Origin: DASQZK01 sp963764345
Lineage (GTDB): Bacteria; Bacteroidota; Bacteroidia; Bacteroidales; GCA-2748055
DNA length: 64,000 bases
Assembly (NCBI GenBank): GCA_963764345.1
Contig: CAVXSF010000007.1
Coordinates: 1 to 64,000 of the forward strand
Direction: 5' to 3'
The translations under genes and the position numbers were made by a program. The notes under the pieces were generated by a model. That model searched no databases, had not been told where the DNA came from, and was given only the letters and a program-made list of their open reading frames with translations. Every line of letters begins with the position of its first letter. Position 1 is the stretch's first letter. Shown in pieces: positions 46,382-55,702 of this stretch.

Positions 46382-46765
46382 CTATTTTTTCCCCTCTTCT
46401 GCCTCCTCCTTCTTCTTTTTCATTTCCATCATCTTCTCCATCAGATCCGGAACTTTTTCAAAAAGTCCCGACAGACCTTTCTTACCCTCTGTACTGATAA
46501 AAGAGATTTCACCGTCTTTGGCAACCAGGAAGCCCACCGGGCTGATTCCAATTCCTGCACCGGCACCCCCGCCCGTTCCTGCAGCTTTCTTCTTCGGATC
46601 CTCGCCCTGGCCCATACCGCTGCCGAAACCGACTCCGACTTTGATTACCGGCCTGCAGGAAAAATCACCCAGCTTGAATTCTTCACCGACCACGGTTTCG
46701 GTTTTTACCATCTTCTCGATGTGATCGGTCACCTTGTTCAATAATTCATCAATCTTTAATTCCAT
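46382..46765 (-). CDS. GerW/YtfJ-family protein
   Basis: 127 residues. The family blocks are VGEEFKLGDFSCRPVIKVGVGFGSG and GAGAGIGISPVGFLVAKDGEISFI, with a Lys/Glu-rich charged tail (KKKKEEAEEGKK). The protein is known from Bacillus as YtfJ (GerW), needed for spore germination, but homologues occur in many non-spore-formers, including Bacteroidota, with unknown function. It is 24 bases downstream of a YtfI/DUF2953-like membrane protein, the same pairing as in Bacillus. It is soluble, with no signal. Confidence 0.82.
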   Translation of the reverse strand: MELKIDELLNKVTDHIEKMVKTETVVGEEFKLGDFSCRPVIKVGVGFGSGMGQGEDPKKKAAGTGGGAGAGIGISPVGFLVAKDGEISFISTEGKKGLSGLFEKVPDLMEKMMEMKKKKEEAEEGKK

Positions 46766-46789
46766 CGCTTTTCGTTTTTAGTTTATAAT

Positions 46790-47335
46790 TTACCAACGAC
46801 TTATCTTGTATCGTATTAAAATGAAGAGCACAATGATCATTCTGTTTCGAAGTTCGAGCCTGAAGTTGTTTACCCCGCTGTTATTGACTGAAATATGGAT
46901 ATTCTCCCGGTTCAGGAAAACGGCAGCCGGGAACAGGTAAGCGTTGGTGATCACATCGCCGGTATCGACCTCGGCCTCCAACTCTGCCCGGAAGGACCGG
47001 ATCATCTGAATAATAAATTTTCTTCCTGACCTTAACGAGCGGAAAAAGGGCTTCTTTTTTGCCGGTTTCCCAGGCTTCTCTTTCTTAATTCCTGCTTTCT
47101 TTTTACGAGGTTTAAACGGGTCTATGCTGAACCTTAAAAAAAGCACCCTGATAACGATCTTAATGACGTCTTCCCTTAAAAGCAGTTCAGCACTTCCAAA
47201 GGTTACCAGTTTTACTAAATAACGTTCGTTCACGGTATCGATAATGATAACAAAGGGTGCCACTAAAATCCATAAAACAAGGAACGCCACCAGGCATAAA
47301 ATAACGGATATGATCTGAAGCACTATCATGCACAC
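46790..47335 (-). CDS. DUF2953/YtfI-like membrane protein
   Basis: 181 residues. One strong N-terminal helix (IISVILCLVAFLVLWILVAPFVIII) is followed by a beta-type segment (VNERYLVKLVTFGSAELLL) and a Lys/Arg-rich linker (about residues 78-102). A C-terminal hydrophobic stretch ends ILIRYKISRW. This fits DUF2953. Paired with the YtfJ-like gene, it may anchor that protein at the membrane. A Met at 47329 is an alternative start. Confidence 0.65.
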   Translation of the reverse strand: MCMIVLQIISVILCLVAFLVLWILVAPFVIIIDTVNERYLVKLVTFGSAELLLREDVIKIVIRVLFLRFSIDPFKPRKKKAGIKKEKPGKPAKKKPFFRSLRSGRKFIIQMIRSFRAELEAEVDTGDVITNAYLFPAAVFLNRENIHISVNNSGVNNFRLELRNRMIIVLFILIRYKISRW

Positions 47336-47862
47336 AAGTTACTAAACTTAAGATTTACATGCTATTAAAATATTATTATCACACTATTAAATGATGTGAA
47401 ATATCATTTTTTCCTGATCATCTTATTTGAGATACCATCTTAGTTGACACCCTTCACATCGCCGGTATCGATCTCGACATAAAAGCAATATATAACACAA
47501 AAGCGGCTGCGCTCAGGGACCACCCTTCGACTTCGCTCAGGGACCGACATATCTATTTTTCTGTCAAAATTATTTTGACTACGCTCAATAATTTTCTAAA
47601 ACGCAAACCCTGAGCGAAGTCGAAGGGAGCTTATCTAAACGACATTGAAAGCGCTATCCGGATCTTGATGCAACCGGTAATAGTACACCATATAAAAAGG
47701 GTATAACAGAGCCGGGATTTTCATGAATGTTTCAAGCCTGTTGATTTTCATAAGACCAAATTTAGAATGATAAGAAAGGCTGCGAGACCGGTCAGTAAAA
47801 GAATGACGGAAAGATAAAACGCAACTTTTCAATCCTGGCTCGTGATGCCCTGGACCGGGTTT
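47336..47862. other. Intergenic region with inverted repeat
   Basis: About 527 bp with a 105-bp inverted-repeat element (47523-47627). The rest is AT-rich. A 65-codon minus frame at 47635-47832 overlaps no motif and is not called. Confidence 0.45.
47523..47627. repeat. Perfect 20-bp inverted repeat, intergenic palindromic element
   Basis: CCCTTCGACTTCGCTCAGGG (47523-47542) is the exact reverse complement of 47608-47627. A nested pair, AAATTATTTTGA and its partner near 47585-47596, pairs inside it. This word is widespread as an intergenic repeat in several phyla. It can form a long hairpin between the YtfI-like gene (which starts at 47335) and the LysE gene. Confidence 0.75.
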
Positions 47863-48459
47863 TCAGACCAGCTTCGATAATCCGAACAGCATAATTCCTA
47901 ATGCACTGGCCAGGTTAAAATACATTAATGTTGATGGTCGGGAAAAAAAACGGGCCAGCCTGCTTCCTGCAAAAGCAATCAGCAGCTGAACGGAAAGACT
48001 GGCGACAAATATGGAAAGGGCATGAAAAGTTATATGACCCATCCCGCCACCGGAAACCAGGCCGGCTAAACCGGCAAAAACAATGATCGTCAATGGATTG
48101 GCAATAGTTAATCCATACGTGGTGGCAAATGGAAATTTGCATGTCAGGGAGTATTTTCCGGTATTGTCACCCGACTTTTTTTTAAGGGTAACGTAAATCA
48201 TCCAGATGCCGAAAAGTATGAGCACTAAGGAGGATAACAGCGGGATAATCTCTTTTTGCTTTTCCAGCAGCGGGAAAAGGTAACTCCCGGCTGTAAAAGC
48301 AACCACGGCATAAGTAAGATCTGCTGTTGCTGCTCCCAGGCCACACAAAGCACCATTTCTGAGTCCGCAGTTGATACTCTGGTTCAGGATCAGGATGGCT
48401 ATCGGCCCAATGGAGATGGCCAGCGTTAAACCAAACAGGAAGGTCTGAATATATGACAT
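47863..48459 (-). CDS. LysE-family amino acid exporter
   Basis: 198 residues from the Met at 48459 (MSYIQTFLFGLTLAISIGPI); a Met at 48492 would add 11 residues. Six helices. ISIGPIAILILNQSINCGLRNGALCGLGAATAD is the LysE/RhtB signature region (normally PGP, here IGPI), and LTIANPLTIIVFAGLAG is the second-half motif. It is an inner-membrane exporter of amino acids or related compounds. Single gene, divergent from cyclopropane fatty acid synthase. Confidence 0.8.
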   Translation of the reverse strand: MSYIQTFLFGLTLAISIGPIAILILNQSINCGLRNGALCGLGAATADLTYAVVAFTAGSYLFPLLEKQKEIIPLLSSLVLILFGIWMIYVTLKKKSGDNTGKYSLTCKFPFATTYGLTIANPLTIIVFAGLAGLVSGGGMGHITFHALSIFVASLSVQLLIAFAGSRLARFFSRPSTLMYFNLASALGIMLFGLSKLV

Positions 48460-48492
48460 TTTACTTTGTAATGCTGTAACAATGTGTAACAA

Positions 48493-48805
48493 ACTCTTTG
48501 CTTTTCTGTTGAGTTTTGTCCGGTTTAATATCCCTTGACCTCCGGCCTTACGGGAAGTTTACAGGCATTCATTCATTACCTGGCCTGACCACTTTCTTGC
48601 AGCCGCTGTTCAGTGGACCGATCATCCCATTATATTGTATATCGGTCTGTTTAACTTCAGAAGTCCTGACAACCGTTCTCCCTCCGCAAGAAAATATAGT
48701 TCCGGATTAACCTTTCCTGTGATCATGATGTTCAATAATTACATTGCCATTTTTATAACCCGAGCCATCGGGAAATCGGAAAAAGAGAGAATTAACATCG
48801 GTGTT
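48493..48805. other. Intergenic region between divergent genes
   Basis: About 313 bp between the leftward LysE gene and the rightward cfa gene. An open frame in phase with cfa extends upstream to 48635, but its sequence does not resemble the family, so I treat it as leader. Confidence 0.4.
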
Positions 48806-49933
48806 ATGAACAGATCGACCCGCAAATTCGAGCTGCTGACGGAACAGCTCCTCAAAGGGACAGGCATACAGATCAATGGCCCCAACCCCTGGGATATCCA
48901 TGTCCACAATGAGAATTTCTACCGGCGTGCCCTCACCGAAGGGGAGCTGGGCATCGGAGAGGCTTATATGGATGGCTGGTGGGAGGCGGAAGCCCTCGAT
49001 GAAACTATTTCAAGGATTTTACTGGAGAGGCTCGAAGAAAAGATCAGACGGAAATTTTCTGTCCTGGCAACGGCGGCCACAGCCAGGGTCTTTAACCTGC
49101 AGTCGAGACGGCGGGCTTTCATCATCGGGGAAAGGCACTACGATACCGGCAACGACCTTTTTCAGGCCATGCTCGACAGACGGCTGAATTACAGTTGTGC
49201 GTACTGGAAAGGTGCCCGAACTCTCGATGAAGCCCAGGAGAACAAACTGGATCTGATTTGCCGGAAGATCTATCTCAAACCCGGGATGCGGGTACTGGAT
49301 ATCGGCTGCGGGTGGGGTGCTTTCGCAAAGTACGCCGCTGAAAAATATAAGGCTGAAGTGACAGGCATTACCGTGTCAAAAGAACAGGTCGAGCTGGGAA
49401 AAAAACTTTGTAAAGGGCTTCCCGTGGAGTTTAAACTGATGGACTATCGCGAACTGACCGGGAAATTCGACCGCGTCGTCAGCGTCGGAATGATCGAACA
49501 TGTGGGATACAAGAATTACAGTACCTACTTTGAGGTAGCTGACCGCTGTCTCAGGGATGACGGACTGTTTCTCCTGCATACCATTGGCAGCCCTCTGTCG
49601 ATTCATTCGATCAACCCCTGGGCCCACAAATATATCTTTCCCAACGGAATGCTTCCTTCCGTCGCCCAGCTCGGCAGGGCGTTCGAACGTCATTTCGTGA
49701 TGGAGGACTGGCACAACTTCGGAGCCGATTATGACAAGACCCTCATGGCGTGGTATACGAATTTCAACGAAGCCTGGGAAAGCCTGAAAAAGAACTATTC
49801 TGAGCGTTTCTACCGGATGTGGAAATTTTACCTCCTTTCCAGCGCAGGTGCTTTCCGGGCCCGACGGAATCAATTGTGGCAGATCGTGCTGTCGAAGAAC
49901 GGCGTACCTGGAGGATATATCCCAGCCAGGTAA
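48806..49933 (+). CDS. cfa: Cyclopropane-fatty-acyl-phospholipid synthase
   Basis: 375 residues from the Met at 48806, which aligns with the start of known Cfa proteins; an upstream Met at 48635 gives 57 extra residues without similarity. N-terminal domain: GIQINGPNPWDIHVHNENFYRRALTEGELGIGEAYMDGWWE. The SAM site is VLDIGCGWGAFAKYAAEKY, followed by GITVSKEQ and VSVGMIEHVG. The active-site region has YDTGNDLFQAMLDRRLNYSCAYW. The enzyme transfers a methylene from S-adenosylmethionine to unsaturated acyl chains of membrane lipids, usually in stationary or stressed cells. The length is close to that of E. coli Cfa (382). Confidence 0.93.
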   Translation: MNRSTRKFELLTEQLLKGTGIQINGPNPWDIHVHNENFYRRALTEGELGIGEAYMDGWWEAEALDETISRILLERLEEKIRRKFSVLATAATARVFNLQSRRRAFIIGERHYDTGNDLFQAMLDRRLNYSCAYWKGARTLDEAQENKLDLICRKIYLKPGMRVLDIGCGWGAFAKYAAEKYKAEVTGITVSKEQVELGKKLCKGLPVEFKLMDYRELTGKFDRVVSVGMIEHVGYKNYSTYFEVADRCLRDDGLFLLHTIGSPLSIHSINPWAHKYIFPNGMLPSVAQLGRAFERHFVMEDWHNFGADYDKTLMAWYTNFNEAWESLKKNYSERFYRMWKFYLLSSAGAFRARRNQLWQIVLSKNGVPGGYIPAR

Positions 49934-50178
49934 AGCATGACAAATGTTTTCATTTTGGTTCCCGTTTTTTCTCCTTCCGGTTTTTTCTCCCGTTATTTTA
50001 CTTAAGTTTTATGACTGGTTTTGGAAAGATTTCCTATTTAGGAAAAAACTGTCCAGGTCATATGTCTGCCCGTTACATCTTCCGGTTCGTAAGGGATCTT
50101 GTTAGACGCTTTATCCGAACGGTAACCGGCCAGCCGGCCGTTCAGGATCCAAAATTTTCGTCACAATAATGAGCTGAT

Positions 50179-52698
50179 TTATCCTTCCCTGACCTCCTCC
50201 TTCCTCCTCAAATATGCCCTCACCATCTTCAACTGGCTGTAAGTAAACTTGTTCTCCAGCGCTTCCCGGGCATCGTTCAGCCCGTAATTGTCGCTGCTTT
50301 TGAAGTATTCTGAGATCGTGTTGACCGCAGGTTCATCGATGAGCTCAAGGATGTCTACCTCGCCCAGACTGACAAAGTAAGCCAGGTGATTTTCAACGGT
50401 TGCCTCCTTAAGATTCCTTTGGGCCGCGATTTCGGGAATAGTCTTGCCTTCCCTGAACATATCATAACTGATCCTGAATGTGTGACCTTTATCGGGGCGA
50501 TCTTTTTTTTCCTGTTTTTGATGCTTTTCCACTACGTTTTCGCGTTCTTCAATCTGTATACCTTCTTTGACTACAAAAGCGTTGATGAGCTCAAGGATCT
50601 CCTGTCCGTAATCTTCCAACCTCTTCTTCCCGAAACCTTTGATCCTCATCAGCTCTCTTTCGGTGACAGGCAGAAAATGCACCAGCTCTTTCAGCGTCTT
50701 CTGTTGCATGATCATATAAACCGGCAGATCCATCTCTTCAGCTTTAGCTACCCGCCAGGCTTTGAGATGGTTAAACAAACCTTGTTCGCCGTGACTGCTG
50801 AAACTTGCTTCATTGATCCTCGTACGCACTGTTTTCATCTGGGGAACAGAGATTGCTGATTTTGCCCTGGCCGAAAGGTAATCCCGAATTGAAAAGCCCG
50901 TACTGCAGGCTCTCAGGCACGACAGCTTTACATAGTTATCTTCCCAGAGCTTCATGGTCACATCCTTGAACGATTTGGCAACCGCTTTGTTGTCGGTGTC
51001 AATTTCAAGTGCCTGTAACGGAGCCGTGATGATATCTTCGAGCTTTTCCAGGAAGTATAACGCCGCTTTTTTCATCCTCTCCCTGAAAGCTTCATCCATA
51101 CCTTTCTTAAATGCCTGGTCAATCTGTGTATTGAATTTCACAACAATCTCATTGATCTCCTCCATATACCGGTTCATCATTCCGGTAAAGACCATGGGGA
51201 TATCACCCACTACACTTTCCCTGTATTGTAACGCCGTTTTCAGTATTCCGTCCAGTCTGTACAATACAGGGGAAAAGTCAAACAGGTCTTTGATAAGGCT
51301 GTGTTCATATTCCAGCATCGAATGATCCAGGAGCACACCATCAGGGGGGTTATGCCGCAGGCCGTCGGTGAAATGCTCGACCCTGAGATCGGTGTTCAGG
51401 CTGTGGTAGTTGACCGGACTACTCAATACCAGGCCGTCGAGTGAGCGGCAGCGGCTCAGGGCAACGTAGACCTGACCGTGGGCGAAGGCAAGCTGCGAAT
51501 CGATCACTGCCCGGTCGAAAGTGAGACCCTGGCTTTTATGAATGGTAATCGCCCAGGCCAGTTTCAGCGGGTATTGCACGAACAGTCCCAGGATGTTCTC
51601 TCTGATCTCCTTAGTCTCCTGGTCGATGGTGAATTTCATGTTCTCCCACTCAAGCGGCTCAACGGCGATGAGTGAATCTTCACCCGGACAAAGGACATAA
51701 ATGATGTCGTCGTCAATTTCGGTGATCTTCCCGATCTTTCCATTGAAGAATTCTTTCTGAGGCTTAGGATCATTCTTCACAAACATGACCTGCGCCCCGG
51801 GTTTTAATACCAGCCGCTGATCGGTGGGGTAGTTGTACTCAGGGAAGTCGCCCTCGATACGGGCCTTAAAGATATACTCCTCAGTCCGAAGTTCTGACAG
51901 CCGTGAATCATTGATCTTTTGTGCCCTCGCATTGTGGGTGGTAAGGATGATATGCCCCTCGTTATCCGCAGGCTTGAAATCGGGGATGTACCGGCTGTTC
52001 AATGTCCGTATCGTTTCTGCATCGATCCGGTTATCCCTGATATTGTTGAGGATATTGATGAAGTCATTATCCTGCTGCCGGTAGATATGTTTCAGTTCAA
52101 TACTGATATACTCGGTGGATTGCAGGGCGTGACTGCTGAAAAAGAAGCCGCTCTCGTAGTGGTTCTTCAGGATCTCCCACTCATCTTCCTTAATGACCGG
52201 TGCCAGTTGCTGCAGGTCGCCAATCATCAGTAACTGCACGCCTCCGAAAGGCTTCGACTTTTTTCTGAAGCGCTTTAAAACCTCATCAATGGCATCGAGC
52301 ACATCGGCCCGCACCATACTGATCTCATCGATGACAAGCAGGTCAAGGCTCTTCATGATGCTGATCTTTTCGCGGCTGAAATGTTGCCCAGATGACTGAT
52401 ATCCGCTTTTCAGGCCATTCTGAACGGTAGTAGCACCACGCTGCAGCCCCGGGATATATGGCCCGAACGGCAACTGGAAAAACGAATGCAGGGTGACACC
52501 CCGCGCATTAATGGCTGCCACACCGGTGGGGGCGGTCACTACCATGCGTTTGTTCGATGCCGACATCAGGTTGTGCAGAAAAGTGGTTTTCCCCGTGCCC
52601 GCCTTACCCGTCAGAAAGACATTCTTACCGGTGTACTGTACAAAGTTAAAAGCAAGATCCAGCTGTAGATTTTCAATGTTTTCCATGGTTCCAAACAA
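50179..52698 (-). CDS. PIF1-like DNA helicase with HRDC and C-terminal helix-turn-helix domains
   Basis: 839 residues; a Met at 52686 (MENIENLQ) may be the true start. Walker A is GKAGTGKTT (residues 31-39), then VTAPTGVAAINARGVTLHSFFQLPFG, LLVIDEISMVRADVLDAIDE (Walker B) and GDLQQLAPV; motif VI-like VYVALSRCRSLDGL. An HRDC domain (HFLPVTERELMRIKGFGKKRLEDYGQ) follows at about 660-715, and an HTH_40-type domain (KTIPEIAAQRNLKEATVENHL) near 755-790. This is the standard Bacteroidota PIF1/RRM3-type helicase. PIF1 enzymes unwind G-quadruplexes, which may be relevant to the nearby G-rich tracts. Confidence 0.9.
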   Translation of the reverse strand: MFGTMENIENLQLDLAFNFVQYTGKNVFLTGKAGTGKTTFLHNLMSASNKRMVVTAPTGVAAINARGVTLHSFFQLPFGPYIPGLQRGATTVQNGLKSGYQSSGQHFSREKISIMKSLDLLVIDEISMVRADVLDAIDEVLKRFRKKSKPFGGVQLLMIGDLQQLAPVIKEDEWEILKNHYESGFFFSSHALQSTEYISIELKHIYRQQDNDFINILNNIRDNRIDAETIRTLNSRYIPDFKPADNEGHIILTTHNARAQKINDSRLSELRTEEYIFKARIEGDFPEYNYPTDQRLVLKPGAQVMFVKNDPKPQKEFFNGKIGKITEIDDDIIYVLCPGEDSLIAVEPLEWENMKFTIDQETKEIRENILGLFVQYPLKLAWAITIHKSQGLTFDRAVIDSQLAFAHGQVYVALSRCRSLDGLVLSSPVNYHSLNTDLRVEHFTDGLRHNPPDGVLLDHSMLEYEHSLIKDLFDFSPVLYRLDGILKTALQYRESVVGDIPMVFTGMMNRYMEEINEIVVKFNTQIDQAFKKGMDEAFRERMKKAALYFLEKLEDIITAPLQALEIDTDNKAVAKSFKDVTMKLWEDNYVKLSCLRACSTGFSIRDYLSARAKSAISVPQMKTVRTRINEASFSSHGEQGLFNHLKAWRVAKAEEMDLPVYMIMQQKTLKELVHFLPVTERELMRIKGFGKKRLEDYGQEILELINAFVVKEGIQIEERENVVEKHQKQEKKDRPDKGHTFRISYDMFREGKTIPEIAAQRNLKEATVENHLAYFVSLGEVDILELIDEPAVNTISEYFKSSDNYGLNDAREALENKFTYSQLKMVRAYLRRKEEVREG

Positions 52699-52892
52699 GA
52701 TTTAAAACTACAAAAAATTATACATGATTTTTCCGGCAACGTGAAGATTTGCCGGAAAACATCCAGGCCCTGTTCCTCGAATTCATGAAGTTTCTTTATG
52801 ACTTAATAGGAAAAAGTGAAAAAACTCGCAGGTGAGTCGCTGATTTTTTTCAAGTTTTTTCATTAAGGGTCAGAACTTAAACATTCCTACTT

Positions 52893-53564
52893 ATGAATAA
52901 TAACCAGGAGAAAAAAGAAAATGCGGGTAATCCACAAGGAGGACTTCAACCCGTGATACATCTCAAATGTGATCAATGGTGCCATACCTGTCGGTCAAGA
53001 CAGAAATGTTCCCTGTTCTTCACCAGTGAAAATTCTTGTAATGAGAATAAAATCGGAGAGTTTATGGATGCAATAGACAGGGTACTGGCTTTAACGCTTG
53101 AAGTCGAACAGAATGGCGAATTTCGTCCAGGAGAGACTGAAACCTTATTTGAAAAATCTGATCCCGATTACCTGAAATTAACAAAGGGCATTTTGGTCTA
53201 TACGATTGAAACAATGGACTGGATGGATGATCACAGGGAAGAATTTATAATTCTTAATGTGATGCTGGATGCCGCGGAAATATTGGACTTTCATTCCTGG
53301 TTTATGGCCGACAAGCTTCGCCGTATAGAGCTGGCTGTTGAGAGAGACACGGCACTGGAAGCCGATTGCACCGGTCTGGTCGGACTGATCTCATCTTCCT
53401 TAAATAAATCTCTCAAAGCATGGACTGTTTTATTTGAAAACATGCCGGATTCACAGGACGATGTTCTTGAACTTGCATTGATGCTTTCGTTTTTCAGGGA
53501 AGAATTGGAACGGCTCATTTTTCCTTTGGAGATGTACATTCCTCCGCAGAACGATGAAGGATGA
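52893..53564 (+). CDS. Unknown Cys-cluster protein, copy 1 of a tandem pair
   Basis: 223 residues, soluble, acidic. I do not recognise the family. The N-terminus has a cysteine cluster CDQWCHTCRSRQKC (Cys26, 30, 33, 39; CX3CX2CX5C), a likely zinc or iron-sulfur site. The rest is helical. A conserved C-terminal block is LNKSLKAWTVLFENMPDSQDDVLELA. The protein at 54139-54825 is a paralogue with the same cluster and end block. The upstream leader contains GCTGATTTTTTTCAA, found again before copy 2, so the promoter region was duplicated too. A G-rich element follows about 120 bases after the stop. Role unknown; metal- or redox-sensing is only a guess. Confidence 0.8.
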   Translation: MNNNQEKKENAGNPQGGLQPVIHLKCDQWCHTCRSRQKCSLFFTSENSCNENKIGEFMDAIDRVLALTLEVEQNGEFRPGETETLFEKSDPDYLKLTKGILVYTIETMDWMDDHREEFIILNVMLDAAEILDFHSWFMADKLRRIELAVERDTALEADCTGLVGLISSSLNKSLKAWTVLFENMPDSQDDVLELALMLSFFREELERLIFPLEMYIPPQNDEG

Positions 53565-54138
53565 AAGGCGGCATGGACAGATCACCGGGCATCCTTAATA
53601 ACCAGGTCAACAGAGACTTTACACATAGTATGTTAAAAAACATATTCAGGAGACGCCGGGATTTTTGGGTTTTTGCCATTAAGGGTGGTGGGAGGGGGGT
53701 GGGAGACCCCACAGTACTTATGAAATTATTAGAATACTTAAGCTTCCGGATGACCCATACCCATACCCTCTGCCCTTTTGGATCAGGATGAATCAGATTA
53801 TTAAGCAAATCGAAATTCATTGAAAGCATGTTCAGGGCACTATGACCCGTTTTTCACAGGATGGCCATGGATTCATAAGCCCTCTGAATGACATTAAATA
53901 ATATTGAGTCGACACTCTATCCCGGCATCTGGTTCGCCATCATTTTAAAATAATCAGGCTTATTCTTGTCGTTCGAATAAACTTTTGAAGACGAATACCC
54001 GATTTATTGTCTGCCCTTAACATCAGTAAACACGGACATTGAGAATGGTTTTAGAAATAAATCTGAAAAAAGTGGACAACCTGACGCTGATTTTTTTCAA
54101 TTATTTCCATAAAGGAGTGAAAGCTAACCTTTGCACTA
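53565..54138. other. Inter-copy region with G-rich element and a conserved short frame
   Basis: About 574 bp between the two paralogues. It includes the G-rich tract at 53683-53703. A frame beginning at the ATG 53630 reads MLKNIFRRRRDFWVF and then AIKGGGRGVGDP, resembling a 38-codon frame after copy 2. The leader of copy 2 (from about 54060) resembles that of copy 1. Confidence 0.5.
53683..53703 (+). repeat. G-quadruplex-type tract, element after copy 1
   Basis: A 21-base run GGGTGGTGGGAGGG plus GGGTGGG has four or more G-triplets with loops of 1-4 bases, so it should fold as a G-quadruplex in DNA or RNA. It lies within a longer stretch (about 53656-53740) that is nearly identical to the one at 54938-55019. 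Confidence 0.85.
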
Positions 54139-54825
54139 ATGAAAAACGAAAATTACACAGAAGTCGGCTCAGGCAGCGATAGCAATCCGGATGCTGTTCC
54201 GGGTATCTTCAATTATTGTGACCGCTGGTGCATGCTGTGCAGCTCTAAAACCAAATGTGCTCTGTATGTGAAGGACCAGTGGATCCGCGAAGAGAGCGAA
54301 GAGGATTCGGATATGGAGATCATGTGCATCCTCGATGTGACAATGGACTTTTTGCAGGATTCCTGGGAAGGTACAGGTATTGGGTGGGTCAATGAAAGAG
54401 ATGAAGAGATATTTGGCGGACCCGAACCGGTCTATGATGATCTTAACGTGAGAGCAAGAATGTATGCCGAGACAGCTTTGTACTGGGTTCATACCTACAT
54501 GGACGATGTCCCCCCGCTTGATAAGGCTAAATTTTCCATGTATGTGGTAGGGTATTATACCTGGATTATCATGTCGAGGATAGAACGAGCAAGTCTCCCT
54601 GTTGACGCGATCTCTAAAGGGGAATTTGACCGCAACGCGTTTGCCAAAGTTGCATTATTATCCATGGATAAATCCTTGAAAGGTCTGATGGCGCTGGTTG
54701 AGTATATGCCCGATCACCAGGATGAGATATTGCAATTTTTAAAGGATCTCTCATCACTTATAAAGGAAGCAGAGTATCACTTCCGGGATGCCCGAAACTT
54801 CATAAGGCCGGGGCTGGATGAATGA
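54139..54825 (+). CDS. Unknown Cys-cluster protein, copy 2 of a tandem pair
   Basis: 228 residues, acidic, soluble. The Cys cluster CDRWCMLCSSKTKC (Cys27, 31, 34, 40) has the same spacing as copy 1. A diverged middle part is followed by the shared C-terminal block MDKSLKGLMALVEYMPDHQDEIL. Identity with copy 1 is clear at both ends but low between them, so the duplication is old or the middle evolves fast. It has the same upstream T-run leader (54086-54100) and the same downstream G-rich element. No other gene in the window shares the motif. Function not recognised. Confidence 0.8.
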   Translation: MKNENYTEVGSGSDSNPDAVPGIFNYCDRWCMLCSSKTKCALYVKDQWIREESEEDSDMEIMCILDVTMDFLQDSWEGTGIGWVNERDEEIFGGPEPVYDDLNVRARMYAETALYWVHTYMDDVPPLDKAKFSMYVVGYYTWIIMSRIERASLPVDAISKGEFDRNAFAKVALLSMDKSLKGLMALVEYMPDHQDEILQFLKDLSSLIKEAEYHFRDARNFIRPGLDE

Positions 54826-54902
54826 AATCTTCAGGCAGGGAGGGTGGACTGCCTGATGAATAATTCGACCTGTATCCTAAGTAGCCTGGTTGGAAGGTGG
54901 TA

Positions 54903-55019
54903 ATGGCTAATCTGCTATATAACATACGCAGATGGGTACGAGATTTTTGGGTTTTTGTCATTAAGGGTGGTGGGAGGGGGGTGGGTTACCCCAGAATACG
55001 TAAGACATTATTAGAATAA
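54903..55019 (+). other. Short conserved frame containing the second G-quadruplex-type tract
   Basis: The tract at 54965-54985 is identical, over 21 bases, to 53683-53703. A 38-codon frame from ATG 54903 to TAA 55017-55019 reads through it: MANLLYNIRRWVRDFWVFVI, then KGGGRGVGYP and a short tail. The corresponding frame after copy 1 keeps RDFWVF-IKGGGRGVG. The protein-level match could reflect simple DNA duplication, so a real peptide is possible but unproven. Confidence 0.45.
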
Positions 55020-55672
55020 TACACGTGTCCTCTATATCGGAAACTTAAAAACAAGGGTAGTTCCTGAAGGAGATATTCTTCCTGAATATAATAGATTCGT
55101 CGTTTTTCAAAATAAGCGTATGTCAGATATCCGTAAACTCAATCTGACCTCCGGGATTCAAATTGTAAATTTCAAATTATTCCGGCCTGATAGTTGATAA
55201 TTTGTAACTAACAATTGCTAGTAAAGTGTCTGATGCCAGAAAAAAAAGTAAAAATATGCCATGAATTGTTAATAACTACCCATTTTTTTAATCTTGAATT
55301 TTAAATAAGGTTGGGAGTCTGAATGGTTACAAATATTTTTTCAAGCCTCTTATATATGTCTTTGATTTCTTAGTGTTCATCGATTTATTAAGGATTTTTA
55401 AAGTCAGCTTAAAAAATAAATACTTGTTACTCCTTCTTATAGGTGACCAAAAGCTAAATTCTTTCCACTCATTCTTGCTAATATATTTTCCTTTAACGCT
55501 CAAAAAATATTTCAATTGAAAAAGAGGAAACGCAGGCTTGTTTTGACAGATCCTTCCATTTACAACCGCTTAGGCTACTTGCAAAGCCAGCCATGATATT
55601 GATCGGGGGGGGCGAAAGGATTTTGTATACAACCTCATTATCGATCGTAGTAAAGAAATCTTGGAATTTCCA
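55020..55672. other. AT-rich intergenic region
   Basis: About 650 bp, clearly more AT-rich than its surroundings. A 62-codon minus frame (55327-55515) rich in Lys/Phe/Tyr is open but has no known motif. No RNA gene was recognised. Confidence 0.4.
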
Positions 55673-55680
55673 TATCTTTG
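55673..55680 (+). promoter_or_regulatory. Bacteroidota-type -7 box for hicBA
   Basis: TATCTTTG matches TAnnTTTG. It lies 22 bases before the ATG at 55703, which favours that start over the in-frame ATG at 55661 upstream of the box. Confidence 0.5.
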
Positions 55681-55702
55681 TATTATTAATAAACCAGGGA
55701 AA

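Noticed and set aside
46382..46765. Evidence for sporulation from the GerW-family protein
   Set aside because: Homologues are common in non-spore-formers and no other sporulation gene is present.
48635..48805. Upstream extension of the cyclopropane synthase frame
   Set aside because: The extra 57 residues do not resemble the family, whose N-terminus matches from 48806.
55327..55515. 62-codon minus frame in the AT-rich gap
   Set aside because: Lys/Phe/Tyr-rich composition is what AT-rich DNA gives by chance; no motif was seen.
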